Shown here one piece after another: positions 7,029 to 16,109 of a stretch of DNA of 20,464 bases (position 1 is the first letter of the stretch; each line of letters starts with the position of its first letter). Origin of the DNA: Hydrogenovibrio sp. UBA654. GTDB taxonomy: Bacteria > Pseudomonadota > Gammaproteobacteria > Thiomicrospirales > Thiomicrospiraceae. The translations under genes and the position numbers were made by a program. The stretch lies in contig DBOE01000007.1 of NCBI GenBank assembly GCA_002299585.1, positions 1-20,464 of the forward strand, given 5' to 3'. The notes beneath the pieces are model-generated. The model saw only the letters and a list, made by a program, of their open reading frames with translations. It was not told where the DNA came from and made no database searches.

Positions 7029-8282
7029 ATGGATTTTAACCACTTTAGATACATAAATAATACCCTGCATGTAGAAAATACTAGCCTCAAAAAATTATCT
7101 AAACAATATGGCACCCCATTATTCGTCTATTCTAGACAAGGAATAGAACAGCAATGGACAGCCTTTAACAAAGCTTTTAAACAACAACCACACCTTATTT
7201 GTTTTTCAGTAAAAGCTAATTCAAATATTGCAGTATTAAATATAATGGCAAAACTTGGCTCAGGTTTTGACATAGTTTCAGAAGGCGAGCTGGAAAGAGC
7301 ATTAGTCGCTGGAGCAGAAGCTAAAAAAATTGTTTTTTCAGGGGTTGCCAAAACATCAAGTGCGATTAAACGAGCATTAGAAGTTGGCATTCGTTGTTTT
7401 AATGTTGAATCTTATCCAGAGCTTGATCGTATTCAGTCTGTTGCCAAAAACATCAATAAAATTGCTAATATATCAATCCGTGTAAACCCAGATGTTGATG
7501 CCAAAACTCATCCATATATATCAACAGGATTAAAAGACAATAAGTTTGGGGTGGACATTAATACTGCCCCGCAACTCTATGCCAAAGCTACTACATTATC
7601 ACACATAAATATTACTGGCATTGATTGCCATATAGGCTCTCAATTAACTGATACTCAACCTTTTGTAGATGCTTTAGACAAACTACTTATTTTAAAAAAT
7701 AAACTCCAAAAACAAGGAATAAACATCTATCACTTAGATATTGGTGGTGGTTTAGGCATCCAGTATACCAACGAACAACCACCGGTAATAGCTGAGTATA
7801 TAAAAGATATTCTAGTAAAGTTGAATGATCCACAATTAGAAATACTAATCGAACCAGGTAGGGCAATTGTTGGTAATGCTGGAGTTTTATTAACTGAAGT
7901 AGAATACCTAAAATCAACCGCACATAAAGACTTTGCCATAATTGATGCCGCCATGAATGATTTAATACGCCCTGCTCTCTATCAGTCATACCAAGAAATT
8001 AAACCTATAACCCCAAGAACAGATGGTGTTGAAAAAAAATGGGATCTAGTAGGCCCAGTGTGTGAAACTAGCGATTTTTTAGGTAAAAACAGAAGACTAA
8101 ATTTAAAGGCTACTGATATTCTTGGAGTAATGTCTTCTGGTGCTTATGGTTTTACCATGAGTTCTAATTATAATTCCCGCCCTAGAGCTGCCGAAATAAT
8201 GGTAGATGGCGATGAATATTTTGAAATAAGACCTAGAGAAACCTTCCATGATTTATTTGGCAAAGAACAAATTTTACCCTAA
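7029..8282 (+). CDS. lysA: Diaminopimelate decarboxylase
   Basis: LysA removes CO2 from meso-diaminopimelate to give L-lysine, the last step of the pathway, with pyridoxal phosphate as cofactor. The 417-residue enzyme has the fold-III PLP lysine in FSVKANSN (Lys62), HIGSQLTD at 201-208, the glycine loop DIGGGLG at 237-243, EPGRAIVGNAG at 275-285 and the active-site cysteine in CETSDFLG (Cys345). I chose the ATG at 7029 because AGG at 7020-7022 is well placed and MDFNHFRY aligns with the family; a start at 7002 would overlap lptM and add nine Lys-rich residues. dapF, which commonly follows lysA, is not here; the next gene, rlmI, runs towards it. PLP made through PdxB in this same window is its cofactor, though that is not evidence of co-regulation. 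Confidence 0.96.
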   Translation: MDFNHFRYINNTLHVENTSLKKLSKQYGTPLFVYSRQGIEQQWTAFNKAFKQQPHLICFSVKANSNIAVLNIMAKLGSGFDIVSEGELERALVAGAEAKKIVFSGVAKTSSAIKRALEVGIRCFNVESYPELDRIQSVAKNINKIANISIRVNPDVDAKTHPYISTGLKDNKFGVDINTAPQLYAKATTLSHINITGIDCHIGSQLTDTQPFVDALDKLLILKNKLQKQGINIYHLDIGGGLGIQYTNEQPPVIAEYIKDILVKLNDPQLEILIEPGRAIVGNAGVLLTEVEYLKSTAHKDFAIIDAAMNDLIRPALYQSYQEIKPITPRTDGVEKKWDLVGPVCETSDFLGKNRRLNLKATDILGVMSSGAYGFTMSSNYNSRPRAAEIMVDGDEYFEIRPRETFHDLFGKEQILP

Positions 8283-8326
8283 TCTCTATATGGGTATTCA
8301 GGTAAAACAAAAACCCTGAACCTACA

Positions 8327-9517
8327 CTACCAAGGTTTATTTACCCTAAAAAATAAAGTTTTAATATATTCAGTTTCAGCTATTGCTGGATGTATAGGGT
8401 GATCAGGTGCTTGGTGAGCCTGATCAAATAACTGCACTGAACGGTCAACATGCCTAGAGGCAAGTTGCACTTGGTTTAATAAATTGTCTCTGCTCATATG
8501 ATACGAACAAGAAGCAGAAACTAATATCCCCCCATATTCAACTAACCTTAAAGCCAATTCGTTAATTCGTCGATAGGCATCAGTGCCTGATTTAATATCT
8601 TTTTTGCGTTTAACAAATGCCGGCGGGTCAATAATCACTATATCAAACTTTTGTACTTCAACAATTAGCATTTTTAAAGCATCAAAAGCATTCCCTTCAA
8701 TAGTAGTTACCTTATCCTCTACAGAGTTCAAAGCGGCATTTTTATCCACCCCATCTAAAGCCAAAGCAGAAGAATCCACGCAAACCACTTCACTAGCTCC
8801 AGCAACTGCCGCCTCAATACCCCAACCACCTAAATAGCTAAATACATCTAAAACCCTCTTATTTTTTACCAAGGATTGCAATCTAGCCCTTGCTAAACGA
8901 TGGTCATAAAACCAGCCTGTTTTTTGACCATTTTGTACAGGAACAATAAATTTTGCTCCATTTTCCTCAATTAAAACCTCTTCAGGTAAAGACCCTATTG
9001 CTACCTCTTCATATTGTTGAAGACCTTCTAGTTCTCTACTAGTGGTGTCATTACGATAAACCAAAGCTTGAGGATGAAATAAGTTTTCGATAGTTTGAGT
9101 AATTTCAGCTTTTAGTTTCTCCATACCTGCGGTATTTATTTGAGCAACAAAAACCTCTCCAAAACGATCTATGACCAAACCTGGCAAGCCATCAGAATCG
9201 CCAAATACCAAACGATAAAAAGGCTTATTAAAATTTAACTTTCGTAACTCAAGGGCTAGCTGAATACGCTTTTTTAAAAACATTTGGTTAAATTTAGTTT
9301 TTATATTGCGGCTAAAAATCCTTGCACAAATTAAAGTTTGTGGGTTAATATAAGCAACACCAATGGCTTTAGCGTTAGCAGACTCAACTATAACAACCTC
9401 ACCTGCTTCAAAACCTTGTAAAGGCGTAATTTTAGTGTCTATTTCATTACTAAATATCCACAAATGACCTTGCTTAATTCTTCGTTCTTCATTTTTTTTT
9501 AGTCGTAAAGATTTCAT
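8327..9517 (-). CDS. rlmI: 23S rRNA m5C methyltransferase, RlmI type
   Basis: The product, 396 residues like E. coli RlmI, is a class I SAM-dependent methyltransferase. RlmI makes 5-methylcytidine at position 1962 of 23S rRNA. A PUA RNA-binding domain occupies about residues 1-80. The catalytic part has GQKTGWFYDHRLAR at 197-210, the SAM loop VLDVFSYLGGWG at 222-233, IIDPPAF at 295-301 and the cysteine motif SCSYHMS at 336-342 (Cys337, the likely nucleophile). The start ATG at 9515-9517 has AGG about ten bases upstream. It is convergent with lysA over a 44-base gap. A run of nine A in codons 7-10 (T9 at 9492-9500 on the plus strand) is a possible slippage site but the frame is open. Methyltransferase identity is firm; the exact rRNA position is inferred from family resemblance. 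Confidence 0.9.
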   Translation of the reverse strand: MKSLRLKKNEERRIKQGHLWIFSNEIDTKITPLQGFEAGEVVIVESANAKAIGVAYINPQTLICARIFSRNIKTKFNQMFLKKRIQLALELRKLNFNKPFYRLVFGDSDGLPGLVIDRFGEVFVAQINTAGMEKLKAEITQTIENLFHPQALVYRNDTTSRELEGLQQYEEVAIGSLPEEVLIEENGAKFIVPVQNGQKTGWFYDHRLARARLQSLVKNKRVLDVFSYLGGWGIEAAVAGASEVVCVDSSALALDGVDKNAALNSVEDKVTTIEGNAFDALKMLIVEVQKFDIVIIDPPAFVKRKKDIKSGTDAYRRINELALRLVEYGGILVSASCSYHMSRDNLLNQVQLASRHVDRSVQLFDQAHQAPDHPIHPAIAETEYIKTLFFRVNKPW

Positions 9518-9623
9518 GTGAATAGCCTATTGATTTATTAGAGGTTTAAATTAATTGCACTAGTGATGCGAATATAAGAGCCATAGAGAACTAGCTATTG
9601 CAGAAAAGGTAATGCGGAGACTT

Positions 9624-9658
9624 AAAAAACTAGATAAGCCCCACATGGAGGGGCTTAT
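9624..9658 (-). terminator. Minus-strand rho-independent terminator after the DUF2892 gene
   Basis: ATAAGCCCC (9634-9642) and GGGGCTTAT (9650-9658) form a perfect nine-base stem with a seven-base loop. Read on the minus strand it is followed, after four bases, by six T. It lies 84 bases after the DUF2892 stop and before rlmI, so it separates those two minus-strand units. The remaining part of this 225-base gap holds no gene that I can support. Confidence 0.85.
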
Positions 9659-9742
9659 AATAGTTCACTTCTTCTTTATGAATTTTGGCAATAGGTAAAA
9701 TACTACAACCCAATTCCAAAAACTTAGAATATCTTTTAGATG

Positions 9743-9940
9743 CTAACTACTGGTTTTAGGCAAGAACTTTTCAACAGGACAAAAACCTGTAAAGGTAGAT
9801 TGCAGTGCATTTAGTCCAGCAAATATAGTTAACCAAAGCCAAGTTGGCTCCATTATATTTACTTGTCCATTGAAGTGAGCTGCCAAAACAGACCCTAAAA
9901 CTACTAATGCTAATAACCTAACGGTATAGTTTCCTTTCAT
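9743..9940 (-). CDS. DUF2892 (YgaP-like) small inner-membrane protein
   Basis: The 65-residue protein has two membrane segments (about 7-22 and 33-50) and ends with FTGFCPVEKFL, the conserved C-terminal signature of DUF2892 proteins. In E. coli YgaP this domain anchors a rhodanese in the membrane; here it stands alone, as in many bacteria. Its role is not known. The start ATG at 9938-9940 is nine bases from the end of the upstream PilZ gene, with GGAA just before it in that gap, so the two are probably co-transcribed and share the terminator at 9624-9658. Confidence 0.85.
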   Translation of the reverse strand: MKGNYTVRLLALVVLGSVLAAHFNGQVNIMEPTWLWLTIFAGLNALQSTFTGFCPVEKFLPKTSS

Positions 9941-9949
9941 GTTTATTCC

Positions 9950-10270
9950 TTATATTTTTCGTTGTTGTACAAAGCTAGCTATAGTCTTTTTAAATTTATT
10001 GTTATCTTCCGTAAATTCAACGCCCATTAGACATTCTCCACGAACATTGCAACGGTGAACAATAGTCCCCATCATAGTAATAAGTTGATTAGATGAGTTT
10101 AAAGTAAACTCTAATTTAATAAAATCTGCATCTAAACAAGATGATTTAATAATAACTTTAGTCCCATATTCTGACAGATCAATCATCTTGGCGTTAATTT
10201 TTTTATCTTCAATATAGACAACCATAGGTCTTTCTGTCGAGACTCTTAGGTTTAATCTTTTACTATCCAT
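9950..10270 (-). CDS. PilZ domain protein (probable c-di-GMP binding)
   Basis: A stand-alone PilZ domain of 106 residues. Both halves of the c-di-GMP binding signature are present: RLNLR at 5-9 (RxxxR) and DLSEYG at 31-36 (DxSxxG). A later GVEF near residue 83 fits the last strand of the barrel. Such proteins act as small receptors that pass the c-di-GMP level to partners, often in motility, pili or polysaccharide export; the partner here is not evident. The gene is divergent from the HMA protein gene over 74 bases and leads the PilZ-DUF2892 pair. A motA-motB pair lies 2.7 kb away, a possible but unproven connection. Confidence 0.9.
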   Translation of the reverse strand: MDSKRLNLRVSTERPMVVYIEDKKINAKMIDLSEYGTKVIIKSSCLDADFIKLEFTLNSSNQLITMMGTIVHRCNVRGECLMGVEFTEDNNKFKKTIASFVQQRKI

Positions 10271-10344
10271 TTTTTATTTTGCTCTTAATTTTATGTTAAA
10301 TTAGTAGGATACTATACATGATTTATATAATCAAAGGTTTTATT

Positions 10345-10620
10345 ATGAAGTTTTCATTAGTAGTTGACAATATAAAATGTGCTGGTTGTGCTAGCCATAT
10401 TACAGATAAAATAATGGCTATGGGTAATATAATATCGATAAATGTTGATATTGAAACAGGTCAAGTCTCAGGAGAAATGAGCGAAGATATATTAGATAAG
10501 ATTAAAGTTACCTTGACTGGTCTAGGCTATCCCAAAGCAGGAACTCAAGAGGGCTTAGAAGCCCTAGGCTCTAAGGCTAAGTCTTTTGTGTCTTGTGCTG
10601 TTGGTAAAATGAATAAATAG
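10345..10620 (+). CDS. Heavy-metal-associated (HMA) domain protein
   Basis: The 91-residue protein begins with an HMA ferredoxin-like fold of about 65 residues. The metal site is KCAGC (Cys12 and Cys15), as in CopZ-type copper chaperones and the N-terminal domains of P-type ATPases, although the methionine usually two places before the first cysteine is replaced (NIKCAGC). A C-terminal extension of about 25 residues includes another cysteine, Cys84. I chose the ATG at 10345, which has AAGG in range and gives a normal HMA start; a start at 10318 adds nine residues. No metal ATPase or regulator is nearby. parC follows after 18 bases, so the two are probably transcribed together. Metal identity is not evident. 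Confidence 0.85.
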   Translation: MKFSLVVDNIKCAGCASHITDKIMAMGNIISINVDIETGQVSGEMSEDILDKIKVTLTGLGYPKAGTQEGLEALGSKAKSFVSCAVGKMNK

Positions 10621-10638
10621 ATAATATTGGATTAAATC

Positions 10639-12870
10639 ATGAGTCAAAAAACTATAAATTATGAAGGCATTGAGCATCAAAGTGTTGCTCAATTTGCAGA
10701 AAAAGCTTATTTAGATTATGCAATGTATGTGATTTTAGATCGTGCTTTACCGCATATAGGTGATGGTTTAAAGCCAGTACAACGCCGAATTATTTATGCT
10801 ATGTCTGAATTAGGTTTGAAAGCAACTGCTAAACATAAAAAATCAGCTCGTACCGTAGGTGATGTGTTAGGTAAATTCCACCCACATGGGGATTCAGCGT
10901 GTTATGAGGCAATGGTGTTAATGGCACAAAACTTTTCCTTTCGTTTTCCTCTGGTTGATGGGCAAGGTAACTGGGGGTCTGTCGATGACCCTAAATCTTT
11001 TGCTGCTATGCGTTATACCGAAGCAAAATTATCAAAATTTAGTCAGCTATTATTAGAAGAAACTGCACAAGGAACAGTTGACTGGGCACCTAATTTTGAT
11101 GGTTCTTTAAAAGAGCCAACCGTTCTTCCTGCTAGAGTTCCACATATTCTATTAAACGGCACATCAGGGATTGCAGTAGGTATGGCAACTGATATTCCAC
11201 CACATAATTTAATTGAAGTAATTAACGGTTGTATTCGCCTGCTAGATAAACAAACCTTAACCGCAGATGAATTATTTGAGATTATCCCTGGACCTGACTA
11301 TCCTAACTATGCCAGCATTATAACGCCTAAAGCAGATTTGAAACGCTTGTATGAAACAGGTAATGGCTCACTAAGACAAAGAGCTAGATATACAGTTGAA
11401 GATGGGGTTAATGTGGTATTTGATGCCTTGCCGTTTCAAGTTTCAGGCTCAAAAGTATTAGAGCAGATTGCCGCACAAATGAGGGCAAAAAAATTACCTA
11501 TGGTCGTAGATTTACGCGATGAATCAGACCATGAAAACCCTGTTAGATTAGTGGTGGAACTACGCTCTAAAAGAATTGCTATTGAAGCAACTATGTTGCA
11601 TTTATTTGCCACCACTGATTTAGAAAGAAGTTATCGAGTGAATTTAAATGTGATAGGTCTAAATGGTAGACCACAAGTAAAAAACTTATTAGGAATTTTA
11701 AAAGAATGGCTAAGTTTTCGTATAAAAACAGTCAGAAGACGGCTACAGTTTAGGTTAGATAAAGTAAATAGCAGATTACACATCTTGGGTGCGCTATTAA
11801 TTGCCTTTTTAAATATTGATGAAGTAATAGCAATTATTCGAGAGGAAAATAAGCCTAAGCCAGTATTAATGGCTAGATTTAATTTAACTGATACACAAGC
11901 CGAGGCAGTTTTAGAGCTCAAATTACGCCATTTAGCAAAACTAGAAGAAGTAAAAATAACCGCAGAACAAAAAGAGTTAGCAAAAGAAAAAAATAAGTTA
12001 GAAAAAATATTAGCTAGTGAAACTAGAATGAAAACTTTAGTAAAAAAAGAATTACTAGCAGATGCTAAAGAATTCGGTGATGCTCGTCGATCTCCTATTG
12101 AAGCACAAGCGGTTGCCCAGGCTATGTCAGAAAAAGACCTGTTGCCTTCTGAACCAATAACTATAGTATTATCGACAACTGGTTGGGTAAGAGCCGCAAA
12201 AGGTCATGATATTGAGGGTAAATCATTAAGTTATAAATCAGGAGATTCATTTAAAACTCAGGCAAGCGGACAAAGTCGCCAGCTAGCAGTATTTTTAAAT
12301 TCAACTGGTAGAGCATATTCTCTAGATGCATGCTCTCTGCCGTCAGCAAGAAGTCACGGCGAACCTTTAACAGGGAGGCTAAATTTAACGCCAGGATCTA
12401 GCTTTACTAGTGTTTTATTAGCAGAAAAAAATGAAATGTTTTTTATAGCTTCCACGGCTGGTTATGGTTTTAAAACAGAATATAATAATCTTCATTCTAA
12501 AAATAAATCTGGTAAAGCTGTTATATCTATTCCTAAAAAAGACAAGCTGTTAAGTCCAGTTAGGATTAAAGATGATTCTCTTGTGGCTATAGTAACTAAT
12601 GAACCCAAAATGCTTATTTTTAATGCAGAAGAATTGCCTTTATTATCAAAAGGTAAGGGCAATAAATTGATGTTTTTACCAAAAGGTATTAAGCTAACTG
12701 CGGTGTTTGCTTTTGCGAAAGGTAGCAAGATAGAGCTAGTTACTGATAAGTATGCTAAAGCATTTGGAGTAACTGCACTAGAAGAGTTTATTGCGACAAG
12801 AGCAACAAAAGGTCTTGTGTTACCTAGAACATTAAAAAATGTCACAGAAATAAGAGTTAATCATAGCTAA
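10639..12870 (+). CDS. parC: DNA topoisomerase IV subunit A
   Basis: ParC is the DNA-breaking subunit of topoisomerase IV, which with ParE unlinks daughter chromosomes. The 743-residue protein has normal length. The winged-helix region carries KPVQRR, then [15 protein letters not shown] (quinolone-resistance region, Ser86 and Glu90 at the places equivalent to E. coli Ser80 and Glu84, both in the unmutated state), and [10 protein letters not shown] with the active-site Tyr126. A coiled-coil arm lies around 360-480 and the smaller, diverged C-terminal blades follow from about 500. The short C-terminal part separates ParC from GyrA, which is longer and has the GyrA-box. No parE is in the window. 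A strong ribosome site is not seen; the HMA gene ends 18 bases before. Confidence 0.95.
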   Translation: MSQKTINYEGIEHQSVAQFAEKAYLDYAMYVILDRALPHIGDGLKPVQRRIIYAMSELGLKATAKHKKSARTVGDVLGKFHPHGDSACYEAMVLMAQNFSFRFPLVDGQGNWGSVDDPKSFAAMRYTEAKLSKFSQLLLEETAQGTVDWAPNFDGSLKEPTVLPARVPHILLNGTSGIAVGMATDIPPHNLIEVINGCIRLLDKQTLTADELFEIIPGPDYPNYASIITPKADLKRLYETGNGSLRQRARYTVEDGVNVVFDALPFQVSGSKVLEQIAAQMRAKKLPMVVDLRDESDHENPVRLVVELRSKRIAIEATMLHLFATTDLERSYRVNLNVIGLNGRPQVKNLLGILKEWLSFRIKTVRRRLQFRLDKVNSRLHILGALLIAFLNIDEVIAIIREENKPKPVLMARFNLTDTQAEAVLELKLRHLAKLEEVKITAEQKELAKEKNKLEKILASETRMKTLVKKELLADAKEFGDARRSPIEAQAVAQAMSEKDLLPSEPITIVLSTTGWVRAAKGHDIEGKSLSYKSGDSFKTQASGQSRQLAVFLNSTGRAYSLDACSLPSARSHGEPLTGRLNLTPGSSFTSVLLAEKNEMFFIASTAGYGFKTEYNNLHSKNKSGKAVISIPKKDKLLSPVRIKDDSLVAIVTNEPKMLIFNAEELPLLSKGKGNKLMFLPKGIKLTAVFAFAKGSKIELVTDKYAKAFGVTALEEFIATRATKGLVLPRTLKNVTEIRVNHS

Positions 12871-12877
12871 GTTGGTT

Positions 12878-12929
12878 TATTTTTTGCTTTAAAACTGTTT
12901 TTAACACAAACTAGTATAAGCAAAAAATA
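12878..12929 (+). repeat. Perfect 12-base inverted repeat before motA
   Basis: TATTTTTTGCTT at 12878-12889 and AAGCAAAAAATA at 12918-12929 are exact reverse complements separated by 28 bases. The second arm ends three bases before the motA ATG, and motA has no other recognisable ribosome site. The repeat could fold in RNA and cover the start region, or bind a protein, but the arms are almost all A and T, so chance is possible. Confidence 0.55.
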
Positions 12930-12932
12930 TTT

Positions 12933-13775
12933 ATGATTTCAAAAGTAATTGCTATTTTTATAATATTAGGAAGTTTTATTGGAGGCTTCTTAATGGAAGG
13001 TGGAAGCCTCCTTTCTTTGTGGCATCCTGCAGAGTTGATTATTATCTTAGGTATTTCTTTAGGCGTATTTTTAGCAGCAACTCCGGTTTATGTTTGGGGG
13101 CAAACACTAATCTTTATTGGTAGATTTTTTAAAAATACACGAGTCAACAGAGAAACTTATGAAGAAACCTTATTTTTATTAGATGAACTTTCAAGGTTCT
13201 CCCGTAAATTTGGACTTTTAGCATTAGAAAAACATCTCATACTACCTGAAGAAAGTGATATTTTTTTGAAATATCCAAGAGTATTAAGCCACAAAGAGTT
13301 AAAAAAATTTATAGTAGATAATTTTTCTTATTTATTGTTAAATCCACCAACCTCCTTACCATTTAACTATTACTTAGAAGACCAAATAGAAGATGTCATT
13401 CAATCGATGATGGAAGTACCCAAGGCTACTGGAAAAATAGCTGCTTTACTACCTGGTTTTGGTATTGTCGCAGCCGTTATGGGTATTATTATTACCATGA
13501 ATTTACTTGGTGGAGATATGGATGTTGCAAAGATTGGAACCTCTATTGGTTCGGCTCTAGTAGGAACTCTCACGGGTATATTTTTCTCTTTTGGTGTAGT
13601 GTCTCCTTTTACCCACGCGGTTGAAATAATGATCAGGCAAGATAGATCTATCTTTGAAATGAGTGCCTCTTTTTTAAATGCTTTTGCTAGTGGGGTCTCT
13701 CCTAGAATGGCTATGGAAGTTGGTAGGCAAAGAATACCTACTGAATTCGAATTGTTGCGAGAAGAAATAGGATAA
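12933..13775 (+). CDS. motA: Flagellar motor stator protein MotA
   Basis: MotA forms, with MotB, the ion channel that drives flagellar rotation. The 280-residue protein has four membrane segments (about 5-22, 33-52, 168-190, 203-225). The cytoplasmic loop contains the rotor-facing charges in RKFGLLALE (Arg91 and Glu99, equivalent to E. coli Arg90 and Glu98), followed by ESDIFLKYPRVL as in E. coli-type MotA. The conserved prolines are in LPGFGIVAAVMG (Pro174) and VVSPF (Pro225). It resembles proton-type MotA more than PomA, which is an inference from these motifs. The reading frame is closed two bases before motB, so they form a pair. No other flagellar or chemotaxis gene is in the window. Confidence 0.92.
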   Translation: MISKVIAIFIILGSFIGGFLMEGGSLLSLWHPAELIIILGISLGVFLAATPVYVWGQTLIFIGRFFKNTRVNRETYEETLFLLDELSRFSRKFGLLALEKHLILPEESDIFLKYPRVLSHKELKKFIVDNFSYLLLNPPTSLPFNYYLEDQIEDVIQSMMEVPKATGKIAALLPGFGIVAAVMGIIITMNLLGGDMDVAKIGTSIGSALVGTLTGIFFSFGVVSPFTHAVEIMIRQDRSIFEMSASFLNAFASGVSPRMAMEVGRQRIPTEFELLREEIG

Positions 13776-13777
13776 AA

Positions 13778-14464
13778 ATGAGCAGAAGAAGGCAAAAATG
13801 TGAACAGCCAGATGGAGCTTGGGAAATAGCTCTTGCTGATTTGATGACTGTTTTAATGATTTTTTTCTTAGTTATGTGGCTAACTGCAATTATTGAGCCT
13901 GAGCAAAGGGATTCTTTTGTGGAATCTGTAATAGGCGAGGGAGCTGCTGAGATAAGTGTAATCGACATGAAGCCACTTAACCTCCAGATTGAGTTAGAAG
14001 ATGCAAAGGTTGAAAAAAAACCTGAAATAACCATAACAGAGATAGAAACAGCTTTAAAAAACATGATTCCAAAAGAAATTTATATTGAACAAACAGAACA
14101 AGGTATAAAAATAACTCTTCATTCAGATAGTTTTTTTGAGAGTGGACGAGCAAATATTAAAGATAAAACTCGTCAGCAACTTGAAAAATTAGCAACCAGC
14201 CTCGTTGATAGAAATCAAACTATTATAATTTCAGGATATACTGATAATATGCCTATTGCAAATTTTCAGTTTCCATCCAACTGGGAACTATCCGCAGCTA
14301 GAGCCGCAAATGTTGCTAGATTTTTTGTTAATATGGGGCTTGAGCAAAAGTTAATAACTATTCAAGGAATGGCAAGCAATAATCCTGTCGCTAAAAATGA
14401 CACTTCTCACGGCAGGTCTTTAAATCGTAGAGTTATTATTTTGGTTAAAAAGGGGATTTCTTAG
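13778..14464 (+). CDS. motB: Flagellar motor stator protein MotB
   Basis: MotB anchors the stator to peptidoglycan and provides the ion-binding aspartate. The 228-residue protein has one membrane segment (about 20-38) with Asp21 in LADLMT, the place of E. coli Asp32. The FFLVMWL that follows is like proton-type MotB. Residues 110-225 form an OmpA-like peptidoglycan-binding domain with SGYTDN at 152-157 and NWELSAARAANVARFF at 168-183. The protein is about 80 residues shorter than E. coli MotB: it has a shorter N-terminus, a shorter linker and almost no tail. AGGA just before the ATG serves as ribosome site and overlaps the motA stop, so translation is likely coupled. The gene is convergent with moeB; only 15 bases lie between the stops and no clear terminator is seen. 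Confidence 0.92.
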   Translation: MSRRRQKCEQPDGAWEIALADLMTVLMIFFLVMWLTAIIEPEQRDSFVESVIGEGAAEISVIDMKPLNLQIELEDAKVEKKPEITITEIETALKNMIPKEIYIEQTEQGIKITLHSDSFFESGRANIKDKTRQQLEKLATSLVDRNQTIIISGYTDNMPIANFQFPSNWELSAARAANVARFFVNMGLEQKLITIQGMASNNPVAKNDTSHGRSLNRRVIILVKKGIS

Positions 14465-14479
14465 GGAGTCTATGAGCCT

Positions 14480-15235
14480 TTATTTATTACAAATAGGACA
14501 GTTTTTATCTTGCTTTAGATTTAATTTTTTAAACAACATGCTGTAGCTGTCAACTATTAAAAGCTCTCCCATCAAGGTTTTTATATTAAGTAGAGCCTTA
14601 ATTGCTTCAATAGCTTGCATAGTACCTATAAGGCCTACCATAGGGGATAAAACTCCGTTTATGCCACAACTGATTTCCTTACCAGTTTCTTCTTTATATA
14701 GGCACTGGTAACAGGGGCTTTCAGATTTTCTAAAATCATAGGTGGTTAATTGTCCCTCCCAACGAACTACTGCCCCAGAAATGAGTGGTACTTTATATTT
14801 ATGGCAAACACGATTTATAGAAAAACGACTGGCAAAATTATCAGTGCATACCAAAACCACATCAGCAGATTTAATTAACTCCCCAGCTTGCTGTTCCGTT
14901 AGTTTTTTTTGTACCGTATTTATTTTAGTTAAATGGTTTAATTCAGTTAGGTTAGCCTTAGCAGAAGCCACTTTAGGCTGGTTGATATTTTTCTCACGAT
15001 GGATAATTTGTCGTTGTAGATTTGAATCATCTACGCTATCAAAATCTATTAGAGTTATTTCGCCAACCCCTGCCGCAGTTAAGTAGATAGAAACGGGTGA
15101 TCCTAAACCACCTAAACCAAAAATAACTGCATGAGAATTAGCTAGTTTTAACTGGCCAATTTCATTTATTTCTGGCATTATTATTTGGCGGTTATAACGA
15201 TTTAATTCTTTATTATTTAGTTTTATTTTTTGCAT
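14480..15235 (-). CDS. moeB: MoeB/ThiF-family adenylyltransferase
   Basis: Proteins of this family use ATP to adenylate the C-terminal glycine of a small sulfur carrier (MoaD for molybdopterin, ThiS for thiamine). The 251-residue protein starts with the RYNRQ motif (13-17), has the ATP loop GLGGLGS at 40-46, DSVDDSNLQRQ at 66-76, and zinc-binding CYQC (175-178) and CPIC (246-249). MoeB is preferred over ThiF because of its place at the end of hemA-prfA-prmC, a known gammaproteobacterial order, but sequence alone does not exclude ThiF or a dual role; no moaD or thiS is in view. Its ATG at 15233-15235 lies inside prmC, overlapping it by 23 bases, which indicates translational coupling. Confidence 0.88.
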   Translation of the reverse strand: MQKIKLNNKELNRYNRQIIMPEINEIGQLKLANSHAVIFGLGGLGSPVSIYLTAAGVGEITLIDFDSVDDSNLQRQIIHREKNINQPKVASAKANLTELNHLTKINTVQKKLTEQQAGELIKSADVVLVCTDNFASRFSINRVCHKYKVPLISGAVVRWEGQLTTYDFRKSESPCYQCLYKEETGKEISCGINGVLSPMVGLIGTMQAIEAIKALLNIKTLMGELLIVDSYSMLFKKLNLKQDKNCPICNK

Positions 15236-16109
15236 ACATAAGGTTTCCTAGAGTGGCTCTATCGTTGCCGCCGTGGTCTTTAATGGTTTCTATTTTACCA
15301 AAATCATTTTGTTGCATTAATTCTTTTACTTTATGAGCTTGATTATAGCCATGCTCTATTAGTAACCAGCCATTATTTACTAAGAATTTAGAGGCTTGTT
15401 GGCAAATATGCGTAATATCTCTTAAACCATCTTTACCTGATGCCAATGCACTTATCGGTTCAAACTTAAGATCACCTTGCTTAAGATGCTGATCTTGTTC
15501 TTCAATATAGGGGGGGTTTGCTACAATTAAATTAAAAAGATGGCTACTTGGTTTAAGCTCATTAAACCAGTTGCTTTTTATAAAATTAATGTCTAAAGAT
15601 AGGTTTTGGGCATTAATTTTGGCTATTTTTATTGCGACTTTATCAACTTCAATTGCAAAGGCGTCTATATTTTTTAGCTCATGTTTTATGGAACATATAA
15701 TAGCTCCAGAACCTGTACCTAAATCTAATACTTTAACTTTATCTAGGGTATTGTTTTGCTGAATTTTTTTAGCCAGTTCTATTGCTTTATCAACAACTAT
15801 TTCAGTATCTGGTCTTGGTATGAGAGTGCTTTCATTTACTTTAAATTCTAATCCCCAAAATTCTTTTTTACCTAAAATATAGGCTATAGGTTTTCCTATT
15901 AGCCGTGAAGACAATAAAAATCTAAATTCATTTATCTCATTAGTCGATAATTGTTTTTCTGGCCAGGTATATAGATAAGATCGATTTTTTTTAATGGCTT
16001 TAGCCATTAAAATTTCGGCATCTATTTTAGGAGAGTCAGTTACGCCAGAACTTAAAAGTTTTTGTAGGGCATAATTAATTAGGTAGTGAATAGAAGTTTT
16101 ATTCAGCAT
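15213..16109 (-). CDS. prmC: Release factor glutamine methyltransferase
   Basis: PrmC methylates the glutamine of the GGQ motif in release factors 1 and 2, which raises termination efficiency. The 298-residue protein has IPRPDTE at 97-103, the SAM loop DLGTGSG at 129-135 and the N5-glutamine methyltransferase motif NPPY at 198-201. It overlaps the end of prfA by 11 bases and the start of moeB by 23 bases, so the operon is tightly coupled. Its substrate RF1 is the gene just upstream. The NPP codons form a run of seven C (G7 at 15510-15516 on the plus strand). Confidence 0.95.
   Translation of the reverse strand: MLNKTSIHYLINYALQKLLSSGVTDSPKIDAEILMAKAIKKNRSYLYTWPEKQLSTNEINEFRFLLSSRLIGKPIAYILGKKEFWGLEFKVNESTLIPRPDTEIVVDKAIELAKKIQQNNTLDKVKVLDLGTGSGAIICSIKHELKNIDAFAIEVDKVAIKIAKINAQNLSLDINFIKSNWFNELKPSSHLFNLIVANPPYIEEQDQHLKQGDLKFEPISALASGKDGLRDITHICQQASKFLVNNGWLLIEHGYNQAHKVKELMQQNDFGKIETIKDHGGNDRATLGNLMYAKNKTK

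Noticed and set aside
7687..7989. Minus-strand frame of 100 codons inside lysA
   Set aside because: It lies opposite conserved lysA motifs, resembles no family, and has no promoter or ribosome site; it is a shadow of lysA.
8297..8320. Small hairpin between lysA and rlmI (TTCAGG/CCTGAA)
   Set aside because: The stem is only six bases with a twelve-base loop and no T run on either strand, too weak to call a terminator.
9492..9500. Nine-base A/T tract near the start of rlmI
   Set aside because: Runs of A or T of this length are expected at this composition and the frame is open, so it is only a theoretical slippage site.
13400..14064. Minus-strand frames opposite motA and motB
   Set aside because: They oppose well conserved membrane segments and the OmpA-like domain; their composition reflects the complementary codons.
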